DNA from: Micropterus salmoides
Taxonomy: Eukaryota > Chordata > Actinopteri > Centrarchiformes > Centrarchidae
DNA length: 64,000 nucleotides
Reading direction: 5' to 3'
NCBI RefSeq assembly: GCF_014851395.1
Contig: NW_024041039.1
Span: 7,121,177 to 7,185,176 of the forward strand
Shown here: positions 33,667-46,800 of the stretch, piece by piece
Layout of the letters: the number at the start of each line of letters is the position of its first letter
Numbering within the stretch: the stretch's first letter is position 1
The notes under the pieces: generated by a model
Told to the model about the DNA's origin: nothing
Database searches by the model: none
What the model saw: the letters and a program-made list of their open reading frames with translations, nothing else
Made by a program: the position numbers and the translations under genes

Positions 33667-34417
33667 TCCCGCAAATTCTCTTCTTGACACAAAACAATAT
33701 CGACCGTGAGCTATCGACCCCGACTGGTTCCAAATCTGAGCAGGACTTGTGCTCCTGCCAAAGCAATTAAATCCCCGGCGAGACCTTCAATGGTTTGTCT
33801 TTGGAGGGAGGGGTATCAATACAAACAGCAGGAAAAGTTCATTAAAAAGATGCAGCGAGACAGTGAGACTAAAGGGGCTAAATCACACACCAACATGCTT
33901 TTTAAGATCTCACGATCTTTTCTTGAGAACATGCCAAGATTGTGCTGTAGGGCACTTCAGTTTAAAGGCATGCACTGAGGCAGTGTACTTTGTGTTTCAT
34001 AACAAACAATCCACAGCATATGTCTGCTGTCTCCTGAGATAAAGAATCTCAATTGCGGTTTGAACTTTGGACTGTTTCAAGGTGCTTACAGTACATTTGA
34101 GCCGATAATAACAGAACTGTTGTTTGAACGTTTCAATCACCTGATTTCTCCAGCAAACCTAGGGCGAGCATGAACAGGGAGCAAGCTTTCATCGTGTATT
34201 GATCTGCGTCGTCCCAGCACAAGGCACTCATGGTAGCCTGGGACTCATTAATCAAGCTGACACTCAGAGTGACACACAGGGCTGAGGTAGCACTGGGACG
34301 CCACTATGAACACCTTTTCTTCTTCTGTCCCCCTGTCTTCATTCTCCCAAGATGCCTGTGAGCCACAAGAAATGACAAGGCTGTAAGTAGGTGATGCATA
34401 TAATGCACCACTCCTGC

Positions 34418-34418
<1 letters not shown>
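33667..34418. other. Non-coding, nothing recognised
   Basis: Slightly GC-richer than its surroundings. No exon-like frame with splice sites was found. Confidence 0.4.

Positions 34419-34448
<30 letters not shown>
34419..34448 (+). repeat. (CT)15 microsatellite
   Basis: Thirty bases of uninterrupted CT dinucleotide. Confidence 0.97.
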
Positions 34449-34451
<3 letters not shown>

Positions 34452-36659
34452 TCACCACTGCTCAATCCCCAAAGTCCCTCTACCCATTCATTTTCTTTAT
34501 AGGCATTTCACAAAACCCTGATATACAGAGTTTTACGCTTTGCCTAGGACATGAGCTTTTGACACTGAACACTTGAAAAAGGCAAAAGTACTTTCACACT
34601 GATTGTGGAAGTTTATCTGGACTAGACACAATTTTCAGTAAGCTGCTGTCAAACTCTGATACAGTCAAGAAAGGTGACTGCATCCACCTTCATTTTCTGG
34701 CCTTCATAGAGCTGTGCTCCACCCCACACCCCGGAGTCTCACCAAATGTAAAGCAACCCAGTCAGCACTCTGGAGGTTCCATGATGTGATTGTTTGAATA
34801 AGTCACGTTAGCTTTATCTCTCATTACAGTACATACAGTAAAAATACACATTATAATTAAAACAAATAGTTGTAGTGCAAATGTATCTACCAAAACACGT
34901 CTAATGAGAGCATACTTTATTTTAAACTCTCTAAAACAAGAAATGACCTGCACAGAATTTTTGGACTGCCACAGGCCTGAAACTAACATTTGCCTTTCTA
35001 TTAACCATTACTATCTCGATCTTTCCCTAAACGTAACCAGGGGTTTTAGTTGCCTAACCCCAACTACAACAGTACAGTACAGAAACCCCCTCCCAAAACA
35101 TAACCCTGACCCACTGTGTATTACAGTGTTAAAAGTCATCAGACTTGACTTGTCATTGGAAGGTTGCTCGTTTAATCCGCCAAGTTGAGGAGAAATTGGG
35201 ACAAAAGCAGTGAATGAATTGGAAAAGAACAATAAAACAAGTTGTTTTTTTGTTTTTCTGTTTTTAAACCAAAACGTAAAAATATTGATTTTGATATTTA
35301 ATGTGTCCAATTTGTGTAGCTTTGTGTGTTACACTTGATAAACCTGCAGCAGATACACTTGGGTGATGGCGGTGTCTGATTAAATGTAATTAAGATGAGC
35401 TTGAACATCAACATAAGTGGGTTTTTAGTTAGAAAAACAGGAGGCTCACCGTTCAGTTTGTAACTCTCTAGTAACTGTGACAGGAACAGGAACGCCTCAG
35501 AAGACTCCTCCGGTTTTTAAGATTTCTTCAGTATCAAATTAATTCAGTAATAGGCCCAGTTGTCAGTACATCCAATGGTACACAGCAAACATGAATTGAT
35601 ATTAGTTAAATCAGCGAGCTGTAGCCTATATTAACAAATCATACAAGGAATACAATGTTTGGGTAATTTTCGTTCAGCCTCTCTACACTGTTTTGACCTG
35701 ACTTTATTTTCTTCTTTAGCTACAGTAACACATGGTTTAGGCTATGCGTAAAACAGGAGCATCGGACTTCATCCACCCAGAGGGAACGACCACTGACCAG
35801 TGGTCCGGTTCCACTGGCAACACAACCCATAGTAGGTCTACCGGAGAGCGAGTGAGGCGCTGGAGCATACAGGGCGAGGGAGAGGAGGTCGCAGGAGCTT
35901 GGTGCGCTGCGGAGGGTCGGTGATCATTTCCTCTGGGTGGATGAAGCCCAACGCAGACCACAGCTGTTGCAAACAACAGGCACACGTGTACAGCAGCCTG
36001 TTAGCTTGAAAACCAGTAGGGATACACTGGTTATAGGTAGAACAAAATGAAGGTGCTTTTTCAGTTTTGGTTTTAAAACAGAAAAAACAAAAAAACAAGT
36101 CGATTTGGTTTTGAAACGAAATAATCAAAGAACGAACCATACACGGATTTGAACGGCTTTTACTCCCTATGTAAATTTCTTGTACTAACTTAACAACTGA
36201 ATAACTATAAACAGTTATTTTATCAATGGTGTAGTGTTTTCATTGTAGAATGTTAGGTGGTGAACGTACTAGCAAGCTAAATAATAAAATAATTTCTCCC
36301 ATCGTCAACAACTGGAGTTAAATTAACAAAATGTGAAAGACATGTTTGCTGTGCAAGAAAATTCCCCTTTTATAAAAAAAATAAGCTTGAGCTAGTAATG
36401 TAGTATGGTTATAATACATAAAATCTTAAAAATTCATAAATATCATCCCTGTTGAGTCAACACACGTGTAGGCATGTTTTGGTTTTATTTTGTGTCTTTT
36501 GTTTGGGGAAGTAAGTTTTAAATATGCACCTACTCAATAATGAATGAATAAATATTAATTAATTTATAAACCCCTGGACATCATTAGTGCCTGTGTTTCA
36601 GCAGATTTTCTGCTCACATTCAAAATTTATCCCACATATCTGTGTTCTCTGACACCTTG
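34449..36659. other. Non-coding; GC-richer patch at about 35740-36000
   Basis: The patch at 35740-36000 has overlapping open frames on the minus strand, but none starts at a convincing ATG or matches a family I know. A possible decayed tRNA-like B box lies near 35165. Nothing firm is annotated. Confidence 0.4.
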
Positions 36660-36745
36660 AAAATAAAGTCATAATATTTTGAGAAAAGTCATAATATTAC
36701 AAGAACAAGATGGCAATTTAATGACAAAGTCATAATATTTTTACT
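36660..36745 (+). repeat. Short AAGTCATAATATT tandem repeat
   Basis: Three spaced copies of AAGTCATAATATT (about 36666, 36686 and 36727) separated by GAGAA- or ACAA-type spacers, a pattern common in fish minisatellites. Confidence 0.7.
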
Positions 36746-37056
36746 TGGTTTACGTTATTCTGTTGTTGATTTGCGGCTGACTTTTAACTGTTTGTGTACC
36801 AAATACATTGACTAGACACTGATAGACAACAGTGTCATATTTACATTTTTTATTAAAATTATGGACATTACAGTAGTAGGCGTATATTGGTAGGGACCTA
36901 ATTCTACATCCAAGGCCTCATGTGCCTGACGCCTGTGTATCCATTGGAAGTCTATGGAAATTGTAGGTGTAATAGAGGTTGGTCAGATCGTAGAGTTCTT
37001 GTCAGATGCTAGTGAGGCATCTGAGGTACTGGTGGGCATCAATATTGATACGTAGC

Positions 37057-37073
37057 CACACACACACACACAC
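37057..37073 (+). repeat. Short CA repeat
   Basis: Eight and a half CA dinucleotides in a row. Confidence 0.9.
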
Positions 37074-37099
37074 TCTCAAGGGCTGTTGGTGGCTGATGT

Positions 37100-37248
37100 T
37101 ACTATACATCACCCTCAATCTTCTACTGTCCCATCATCCTTTTTTTGATGTCTTTGTTGTTTTTTTATGTATCATTTTTCTCAGTCTGTGATGCACTTTG
37201 TGGAAAACCTAGTTGTTAAAAGCACTTTATAAATAGACTTGACTTGCC
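37100..37248 (+). repeat. LINE/SINE 3' tail, L2-like
   Basis: The segment ends in GATGCACTTTGTGG and then AAAGCACTTTATAAATAGAC followed by TTGACTTG, the form of tail shared by fish L2-type LINEs and the SINEs that use them. Upstream text is T-rich and non-coding. Confidence 0.5.
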
Positions 37249-40200
37249 TCTGTGAGGAAGTCACCGACATGCAGGAACATTGTTGGCTGTCACCACCGAA
37301 GGCAGCTAGAGAGGAAAGTTTGGAAACAAGCCACATACTTTCAGTAACTATCGAAAGCCTAAGAGACAGCAACAAAACAATGTCAAGTGCACTGCTACTA
37401 AAATCCCTGCAGCACCCGGGGTCACCGCCTGTGACAGGAAATATCAGCAAAGAATCCGGACTAAAGAGTTTGTCACTTGCGGTAAACTTTGATGCACACT
37501 CTGATAAATAAATGATGAAGCTAAATGGCCTTCTAGTGGCTATTTTTCTCAGGACACGTTAGTTCAGTGATACTTGATGTAGGGGTAAAGTGTAAATAAA
37601 GAATCCTTAAGTGAAACACAGACATTAACTGCAAAGGCATGGATCTTTATTGTGGACAGGCCAACAATCTGTTGAGCCATACCATGATAATTAGTGACGA
37701 GTAAAGGCATGAAGTTTCATGCTGTGCTAATTATGTTTATCTTACTGGTATAATTACTTTTAATACCTTTTGGTTTAAAAACAGGCATATCCAATTCCCC
37801 AGTAGAAAAGCGTTTCTTAACATAGCACCACAGTGGAGTGTCTGTTCATAATCTCCTGAGAGAAAAGTCATTATAAAGAATCGCGGTCCTCCTTGTTTAT
37901 TTCTACCCATCCGCAGCACATTGCAGAGACCATGCAGACACGAGAATGCAAGACAAAAATAGGCTGTTTTGTGCTTATTGATGCCTTGTCATGTTTCATT
38001 CCCTTTTCCCATCTGTTTACAATATGACAATGAGAAGATTGTGTTCTGCCATGGTATCCGGCACATCGTGTCTCACTGAGTCACAATCCAGGAGATTCAG
38101 ACAAAAAAGGCGCCCAAATCTTACCCTCCAGAAATGTACAGATTTAATTGCATCACAAGACACAGGAGAGGATGTTTGTGATTCAGACTGGAATAATATG
38201 CCTATTGACCAAATATAGTGTACACCACAAATAAATATACAGTAGGTAGGTAGGTAAGTGGTAGTAGGTAAGTTTTAGTTAGTGATGATGAAGTTATGAT
38301 TTGTTGCTGTTGATTTTTGGTGGGTAAATTGTTCAAAAAGGAAACCCATGTGTAATGTGTTTACAGTATATGTTTCCCCACTGTGTTCTCTGTGTTAATT
38401 TATTTGAACAATCGATTCACCATGTCCTGAGGCTAGAGGTTTGGACCACTGGGCCAGTAGTTACTATCGTTAGGAAAAATGTTTTAAGGCTGAAATCTGT
38501 AATGTTATCTTTACAATCAAGGATAAGACTGGTGGTAATATTCTTTATTTTTCTTAGAAATGCCATGAAAATACACCACGACCAAGAAGAAATTGTACAA
38601 CAAGTATTGCTTGTGTGTCCAAAGACATGTTCCTTAATTTCCATGAACACACACGCACACTGTAGTTTATTTTGACTCAATCCCATATCCCATATACACC
38701 TTCCTATTGCTAAAAAATTATCTAGAGTATTTCTAGCAAATGTATAGCAAATCACAGCGGAAAATGGTCAATTTCAAATAGATAAATTCATAATTTTCTT
38801 CCACAAAAAGGGACAAATACACTTGGGGCTGAGTTCCACATACAAAATGGGGAGGTGAAAGTATTTAGAGATGGACTAACACATTGTAAGTTTGGGATTT
38901 GTTGGGAATAAGAAAATATAGAATAACTCAATCCTTGTCTTTTAATATATTGTAATTACCACAGCAGTTAAAATGGTACATTTACTATAGCACTATATGG
39001 AATGGCCAAAATAAGATAAAAATAAAATATTATTGGTAATAATTAAAGTACTGCAATAACATCAACACTGTCACACAGCACTGAAACTCTCAGGTCCAGT
39101 CAGTATATTTTGACCATGAAGAATATTCACATACTGTATAACAGAAGAATTTGTCTTACAGATGGTTTCTCAACTGATCATAAATGAACTTAAAAGTGTG
39201 TTATACCATTTGTATACCATTACAGATGCTTTTAACAGCACCATAAAACATAAGAAAACATTAATAACTAGTTCCTATATAATAGGCCGGTCACTCAAAT
39301 TCAAGAATAACAGTAAGGTAATCTATCTTGATTTTTGTTAGTTTTCCATATGTTTGCTTAACATTTACATCGTAGATTAATTTAAAACAATCCCCCACAC
39401 AGTGCATGGCAGAGGTGAGATACTGTGCTGCCAAATATTAAAAAATACTGTAACAAAACACTCAGTTGTCTACTTACAAAATCCTCTTTGATGGGGCAAA
39501 ATATTTGTCTCTTTCCGTTTCTTTGCCAACAAAACATTAGCTTCTCCAACAACTGCAAAAAATAAAATACTGTACATAAAGGGATGCTGCTGTGCCCAGT
39601 GGAAAGAGAAAAACTCCTATGTTCACGGTCCAAAAGCTAAATTTTTTACTACTATTTGTATTTTTCATCAAAATATAAAGTTAGGTTGGTTATTGTCCAG
39701 TCTTCTGCTTATGAGAAATAACAATCTGGTTTGTTGGGTTACTTTTGCTCAGTTGACGATACCAAAATCATAAACAACTTTACAAAAATCAGACACACAA
39801 GATCCTCCATCATCTTTGCAGAAATGCATTGAGGGTTAATCATTGCAGCTTTAAATATTAAATGCACAAAAAAAACTGCCAGTTTTAAAATAAATATGTT
39901 TCCTTTGGTAATATATCCAGTGTATGATCTTATTTTACTGTAATTAATTTGATGCTATAGCTTGAAAAAGAAAAATGACATTCATATCAGGTGCGGCTAT
40001 TAACCATTCTGGCTTACAGGTATAGGATTAGGTATTTTGCTTGAGGAAATATTTAACCTGTCAGCAATGTGACAGTCTCTCTGATCTACTGCTCGTAGTT
40101 GAAGTTCATAATTTTCCACGAAAGCATCTATGTTAGGTACTTTTTGAAGAGACAGCACTTTGTTTTTAGAAGTTGCAAGCAAAAAAGTTTCTGCTCAACA

Positions 40201-42188
40201 GGAACTCCTTGGGAAGCCTTTCCCGTTGGGTCCTTACAAAAACAGGGTCTTCCCACAGCAAGTTTGCAAAGTCCTAATGAATAATTCAAAATTAGAAAGC
40301 CTATGCGTCACACCACCTTTTCTTAGAATACTAATCATTCTGACAGCAAGATATTAGATCTGTGTGTACCTCGTGTGAACTCCTATCTTAACACTAGCAC
40401 ACCACACTGCTGTAAACATGAACTCGCTGTTTATGTGAATTTCACATCACCCTTAGCGTTCCGAAAATGCCACTCTGAGGGGCCCCCTGATGCCAACTTG
40501 CCAAGACGCCCGGGGTCCCTGATGCCTTCCATAACGTTTCAGGACAAACCCTTATCAGTCCAACACAAACACTTCTGTTGAGTAAACATGTTTACAAAAT
40601 TATGATCTTTGACGAAATTTGCTCTCCTGATTTCCCACTACTGGTAAACATGTTTTCTCACCTAAGACACTTCACACTTCTCCTCAGGTCCTAGCTACAT
40701 AAACACGTCCAGTTCATTTTTCGGTGAGTGAAGATTTATATGCCACCGACCCGCTATCGCCCCATACTTGCCTGGCAGCATGGCCACAATGTTATATCAA
40801 CAGATGTCAGATTGTGTAGGCATCATAGTTAGGACAGGAGAAAAGCACACTCTGCTCTCTTCACAACTGGGAGTGCCACACTTGACCTTGTCCATTTCAA
40901 TTACAGCAGCCCTGCAGCCACCATCATGCAGTGTGTCTATTGTCATCGGCTTGATGAGACCATAATATGCACAGTGTAAACCTGCAGCTATACTGCAGGG
41001 AGGGCAGAAGTATGGGATACATACAGTCACACACAACTTCTGCACCTAAGGTGAACAGCAGAACTGCAAGTCACGACCCTTTCTACATTTAGTTGAAGTT
41101 AAACATTCACTCTCTACATTTAACATATAGGAATTGAAAAGGTGTCATTATCAAAGAGAGGAGAGATTTAAATAAACTACTCCTTAAAAAGGAGGCAGTT
41201 TGGAGTATTAAATGTGGCACTTAAGGCCAAAAGGGTTTTTAAACTTTTTGAGATATTTGAATTTCAGTTAATTGAGATGTGTTGGGGTCAATTACAAATT
41301 TACATTAAGGGCCATTCATGACAGTAAATAGACATTTGGGCATACTGTATTTGGAAGATTTTGCTATTTTGTACTGAAAAAAAAGATTTCACAGGATTTG
41401 AATGAAAGGATAAGCCTGGAAATATTCTGTTTTGTTATTGTTACTGAATCCCATGAAGAGACCAAAATAAACAAATGTGTTTATCCGTCTTTCAATACTT
41501 ATATATACTCCCTATCCTGTCTGTAGCTATCAGCCCAAGTCCCTTGGTTCTTACTGAAGACAGAAATGTGTCGTAAATATATAATTTCGTTTTCATAAAG
41601 GCTCACTACATCCCTCAAACAGCCGGACACTGCCATTCTTAGCAAATGTCACTCAAACAGGTGGAAAAAGAGCTTTTATAGCACTAGTAGGCCTAAGTAC
41701 CTACAGCAGCAGGACGGTGTCTATGGAATATATAATATATGGAATTGACTCAAAATAAATTACAGTGTGTGTGTTCATTGTAATGAAGGAACACGCCACC
41801 CAATGCAACAGTGTGGCTCAATGATTGTTTTAAATAGTTTGTGGACAACAATGGAGGACTATGGCACAGAGGAGAAAATTATACCTTTGGTCAGACAAGA
41901 GTTGTTAGTAGAATCAATTCGCCTTTTCATGCAATTTGTTGACGATAACAAAAAACAGAATATCACAATTCTAATCCTATAAATACTATATTATGTCAAA
42001 AACTTTATTTTGAATGATGACGGCTGTAATGTTGTTTATATTTACTGCACTTCATATTTTCCCCATGATTAAGTGCAAAAATAACTCAAATTACAGACGA
42101 CGGAAAGTGAGTGACTTTTTTTATGGACCTGTATTAAAGCTCACTCTGATGGGCACTTTGTTCAATGTGTTCTCAAAATGTTAGAAAT
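37249..42188. other. Non-coding, about 4.9 kb without a supported gene
   Basis: Mostly AT-rich DNA. A GGTA-rich stretch lies at about 38242-38275. Open frames such as those near 38355-38755 and 40375-40965 lack family motifs and splice context. Confidence 0.45.
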
Positions 42189-42361
42189 GGGGCATCCTGG
42201 TGGCCTGGGGATTTATGACAGGGACCATGTAATTGCAGCATTCACAGTTCAAGTCCATCCTGTGACCTTTGTTGTTTGTCAACCCTCATCTCAGTCTCTC
42301 TTCATTTATTGTCAAGCTCTCTACAGTCTCCTAGTAAATGCAGGCAAACATGCCCCAAAAA
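42189..42361 (+). repeat. tRNA-derived SINE with TAAA-type tail
   Basis: It opens GGGGCATCCTGGTGGCCTGG with an A-box-like GTGGCCTGGGGATTTATG and a B box GTTCAAGTCC (42247-42256). It continues through CCTGTGACCTTTGTTG to the tail CTCCTAGTAAATGCAGGCAA and GCCCCAAAAA. The middle (TCTTCATTTATTGTCAAGCT) resembles the truncated SINE at 18401. Confidence 0.78.
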
Positions 42362-42899
42362 TACATGAAAAACAAATGTTAGAAATAGCAGTAGAGTTCC
42401 AAACACGTCTGTAGAATTTTGTACAAACAACAAAAAGTGGACGCTGGAGAAAATCTTTCTGTGGTCTGTCACACTATCTATCTCACTATCACTACTCACT
42501 AAGAGTAAGCGTGCCAGAGGAAATGGCAGTAATGAAGGACAAAGCCCCGAGCTGGAATAGTCTGCAGAAAGTCTGGGTTAATAGCCTTTTTTATGGTTTA
42601 AGGTGTTCTGTTCCCATGGGGACATTTTGTCAGAGAACCCATAGTTCTGAACAACACCTCTGAACAATCTGATTAACAGCAAACATCAGGTACACCTAAC
42701 AAACATTTACATGTTACCCTCCAATCGCACACTGCATGTTCTTTCATGGTTTTAATAAAATTTAGGCATCATCAACCCCACTTAGAAAATAAGATGTTTG
42801 AATTGAAGTAATATATTCAGACTGTCCTTCTCAAAAATTCAGACCTATAGGTTGTCTGTACAAGCAGCTTATTACGATTAAGACCCATATTTACGTTTA
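42362..42899. other. Non-coding, nothing recognised
   Basis: No gene-like frame or named repeat. Confidence 0.4.
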
Positions 42900-43080
42900 T
42901 TGTTAGGCAGCGCCCTCTAGAGGCTGTAGTAATTATGACGGTAGAAAAGTCATGTCATGTGACTTGCGTGACTTATTTTAACTCAAACTATGAAATTTTC
43001 CTAAACTTAACCAATACAACACTCTCCAGTGATACAGTATGTTGTTTTGGGAGTCATTGCCAAAGAGGACATGTTGTTAA
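42900..43080 (+). repeat. Possible teleost repeat with GCGCCCTCTAGAGGC motif
   Basis: GGCAGCGCCCTCTAGAGGCT and the following TCATGTGACTTGCGTGACTT resemble a repeat I recall from percomorph genomes. Boundaries are guesswork. Confidence 0.35.
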
Positions 43081-43539
43081 CATTTTGTTACAAAAAAGGG
43101 CCAATCTCAAATCATTAAAATGATTAAACTTCATATATCAGCATGGCAGCTGTGTAATTATTTAAGTGATCAGGAGCTGGAATAATTACAGGTGTTTAAA
43201 TGTACTACAGACCAGGATAGTTGTAATACTAGAAGTGAAGGTGCAAGTCTTGCGTTTAAAGACAAATTTTCTTAATTGTTTTAATGTGTTTAGGCCAGTG
43301 GAATAACTTTACACATGCTGGTGTAAATTATTTACATTTATAGTAAAGAACACAAAGGAGTGAAAGTATGTTATACCTTAGATTGTAGTAAATATGTTTA
43401 ATAACCATGGTTAACTAAATCTAAATTTCAGTACTTTAATTTAAGGATGGAAAGTGCATAGGTGCAGTAGTGTTTGTTGTTAAAGCTGCTCTAATTGATA
43501 CTTTAATATCAACATTGGATCAAATGATGATGTATGATG

Positions 43540-43860
43540 TAAAAGGGGTCGTCCAGAACCCACAGAATACCCACAATTATCATCACAACTCTGCAATTCC
43601 CCTCAGCTTTTTAGCACCTTTCAGCTCATTGTTTTAGTGTTAGTGCTTGCAACTTTACTGTTTCGGTTCACGCTCACTGCTCTCATCAGTGTTGTTTCCA
43701 GCCACAGCAAGCAGCTGTTTTTAGTGAAAAACCTTATAAATCAACTGCATGTTTCCTGCTCTGTGAACTATGTGTTGCATTTAGCTGCTAAACAGTTCAG
43801 GAGCTGGTGAAGACCAAAACAATGAAAAGGAGAGTGAATAATAGACTTTGGCAGACAAAA
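43540..43860 (-). repeat. Interspersed repeat family R2, copy B (minus strand)
   Basis: Read on the minus strand it gives CATTGTTTTGGTCTTCACCA, GCTCCTGAACTGTTTAGCAG and then AAAAACAGCTGCTTGCTG, the same order as copies A and C. A further AACAATGAGCTGAAAGGTGC follows. This is the most extended copy. Confidence 0.55.
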
Positions 43861-46800
43861 ACAAGGCTCAAAATGAATGCTAATGTTGCCTCAAATCTGC
43901 TGGATGTGTATATGCAAATGTTTGCTAACACGTTAGTCATATCAACTTTATAATTTGATAATATCATTTGCCAATGTTGTTTTTATAGCTTATTTCCACT
44001 GCCCCCAATTGGCCAATAACGCAATTAATGCCTGTATAAATATATGATCTTGTCCTTGTTTCATGTTGTTTAGGGTTTTATTCTATATTAATTTATACGT
44101 TCTGTATATTCAATCTATGCTCATTGTTTTCAATATCTGTTTTTCATCATCTTCTATTTATTTCTACAAGTATGTTATGTATTGCATTACCAGAATATAA
44201 CCAAACCAAGTTAGTACAAGTTATGCACTTGAGAATGACTAATCCTTGGTTTTCTTTTTTGCATTAACCTTGAAAAGCTTCCCAGCTCAGTTGTATTCTT
44301 GGTGGTTAATCTTAAAACAGCTTTGACTGTTCATTTCCTAAATGTAGCACTGGTCACATTTAATCTGCGTTTCCATTCAAGGGAATACATCACCCAAATG
44401 AGAGAAGTATTTGGGCTGGGAGGTTGAATTTTAATTAAGGTGTATGGGAAAAGTCAAAAAGGTCATCATTCGCTCTCATCTAATCACATGCCTTTCAGAC
44501 TGTTTCAAAAGGTTCAACATTCCTCCCATTCTAACAAAATTTTCAAATCTGCATTTCAATGAATGTCTGCGGTTCAGTGGACAAATGCATGTAATTAATT
44601 AGGCCTGAGCGAATACAAACGGAGTATTTAATAGCCTAACTCATAATTAACTGTAGAAGAGATTAAAAGTCTTCCCGACACCTTCCTTATCTTGGCCCAC
44701 CCAGTTGGGAGATGATATGATCAATAGTGCTCCTTGCCTGGGATTCCCAAAAGTATCAAAATATCATTTTAATCCTGTTTAATCCGCTTTCTATCCAAGT
44801 GTTGTTTTTTTACCTTTATTCATCCAGGGAAAGTTTGCCAGGCAGACATATTCAATTTCATCAACAACCTATTTTATATGCATTCAGTTACTATCCATAA
44901 ATTCATAACAGAGAGCTGCAAGGGGCTTTTACTCTTGGCAACCGAGCAGTGCTGCCTCACAGGCACCATGAAAATAGTTGTTTAGGAAAGGAAAGCATTA
45001 ATTATTTAACCCAGCCAGATTTCGGATCTTTTAAAATACTGCTGACAAATAAACTCAGGTATTTTCCAAATTAAACACAGCACCATATCCCCAGGAACTC
45101 TTGTTTCTTGCTTCAGTGAGATAGCTCTAAAAACTGGAGATTTGTGAAGAATACATTTGTCGTTTATTGCTTGAGATGAGAAGCATCTGGATGGATGGAT
45201 CGAGTCAAAGTGCAATCATATCTGTTATCACACTACACAGAGCATTCAGCAGCCTGAGAAAAGTGACGCTCTGACACGATCGGCCTCATCAAAGCGCTTG
45301 GTGTGTATTGTCATACACACCAAGAGTTATGATGAAAAGACAGAAATGATTCCAGGATGTATTTGACTCGGACAGACTTAAAAGAGAGAAATTGTGGATA
45401 AACCGAACATTTCTCACAAAAGTCTGGACAGTTTGGTTGAATTTATGGCTGCATTTGAAACATATTACCCCCATCTAGTAGGCGTGTAGATCTTTACATG
45501 TGCGTTTCACCAAAAAAGATAGCCTTTTTGCTCAAGCCTAATGCAGCTCTACAGCACTATCTGATCTGATTTATAGTAATACATCTCTGGTCGCTTCATC
45601 ATCCACCGTGTGAAGCCATCATTCACCGTGTGAAGCCATCATTCAGTGCCAGATGTATCCAAAGAGCAGAGGGATATAAAACACAATTACAAGGGATTTT
45701 TGACACCTCAAGTGGACCCAGGGTCTCATATTCGTGTAGATTTCCAAATTAGCTATGCAATTGCACTGTTATACCATGCTGGGAGGTGTCATGCATCGAA
45801 AAACCATACAGGAAATTTCCAGCAGATGCCTGTGCTTAGTCTCGAGGGGGCCAGAGGGGAATAAATTACACAGGATTGCATGGAAAAACATAAAGAACCC
45901 AAGGAGACAGGCACTGTATTACAGACTACAATGACAGCAGCTCTCTCCTCACGGCCAAGGAACAAAAAGCCGGATGGACGTAACTGTCTGTCGCTTTGTT
46001 GCTGCAGTCAGAGAGTTCATCCCTCACAGACACAGACGGAAGAGCTGACGACTCTGCACAGCTGAGTGGAATTCAATTGTGGACTTTGGTTCGACTGAAA
46101 CTCATTGTCAACAGTTCCTCCTCTCTGTCTTGGAGCTCGTCTGCCCAAAAATCGAGCGCTGCGAGGGGCTCAGGCTCTGCGGCCTCTCATCTTCCTTCGA
46201 TGGGCAGACACATTTTTCAATTATGCACACGAGGGAAGGGAATTAGAGGCCTAATCCCGGCCTAATCCCCAAACAAACAGATCTATGACCTCCATTTCCA
46301 GCGAAGACACCCCGGCAGCCCACTCTACCCCCACCTCCGTCTCCTCTTGTTAAATCTTTGCCCCTCTACTAACCCGGTCAGAGATGGAAGTCCTTTCGGC
46401 TCTGATAGTTCCTTAAATTGAGCTCTACAAGCATTAACTCTGTTTGAATGGTACTTACAATCAATTCAAACTACCACCTGCGACTGTTCTTAGTTTTTCA
46501 TTAAAAATGAAAAGGAGAATGTTCTTTCATAGAGAAACTCTCCCACTTACAGGTACTAACTCAATACCCAGAGAGGCACAATTGAATTGCTTTGCCCTCT
46601 CCAGTAAAAATTACAGTTTATCTTAGAAGGCATTCACAGCTTCCTTTCCACCACTGATCACGTAAGAATCATCCACCAGCTAAAGATCTTTTAAACTTCT
46701 TCCATGGAGCTGTTTTCTGCTCACTGAGTATCCATCTTCAATAAATAAACAGGTTTGTGGTGGATGGATACAAGTTTAAAATACAATATTAAAATACTAT

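Noticed and set aside
35737..36140. GC-richer block with overlapping minus-strand open frames, one starting with a hydrophobic, signal-peptide-like stretch
   Set aside because: The apparent start is GTG, not ATG. There is no phase-1 donor to join the gfra4 D1 exon, and the two overlapping frames match no family I know.
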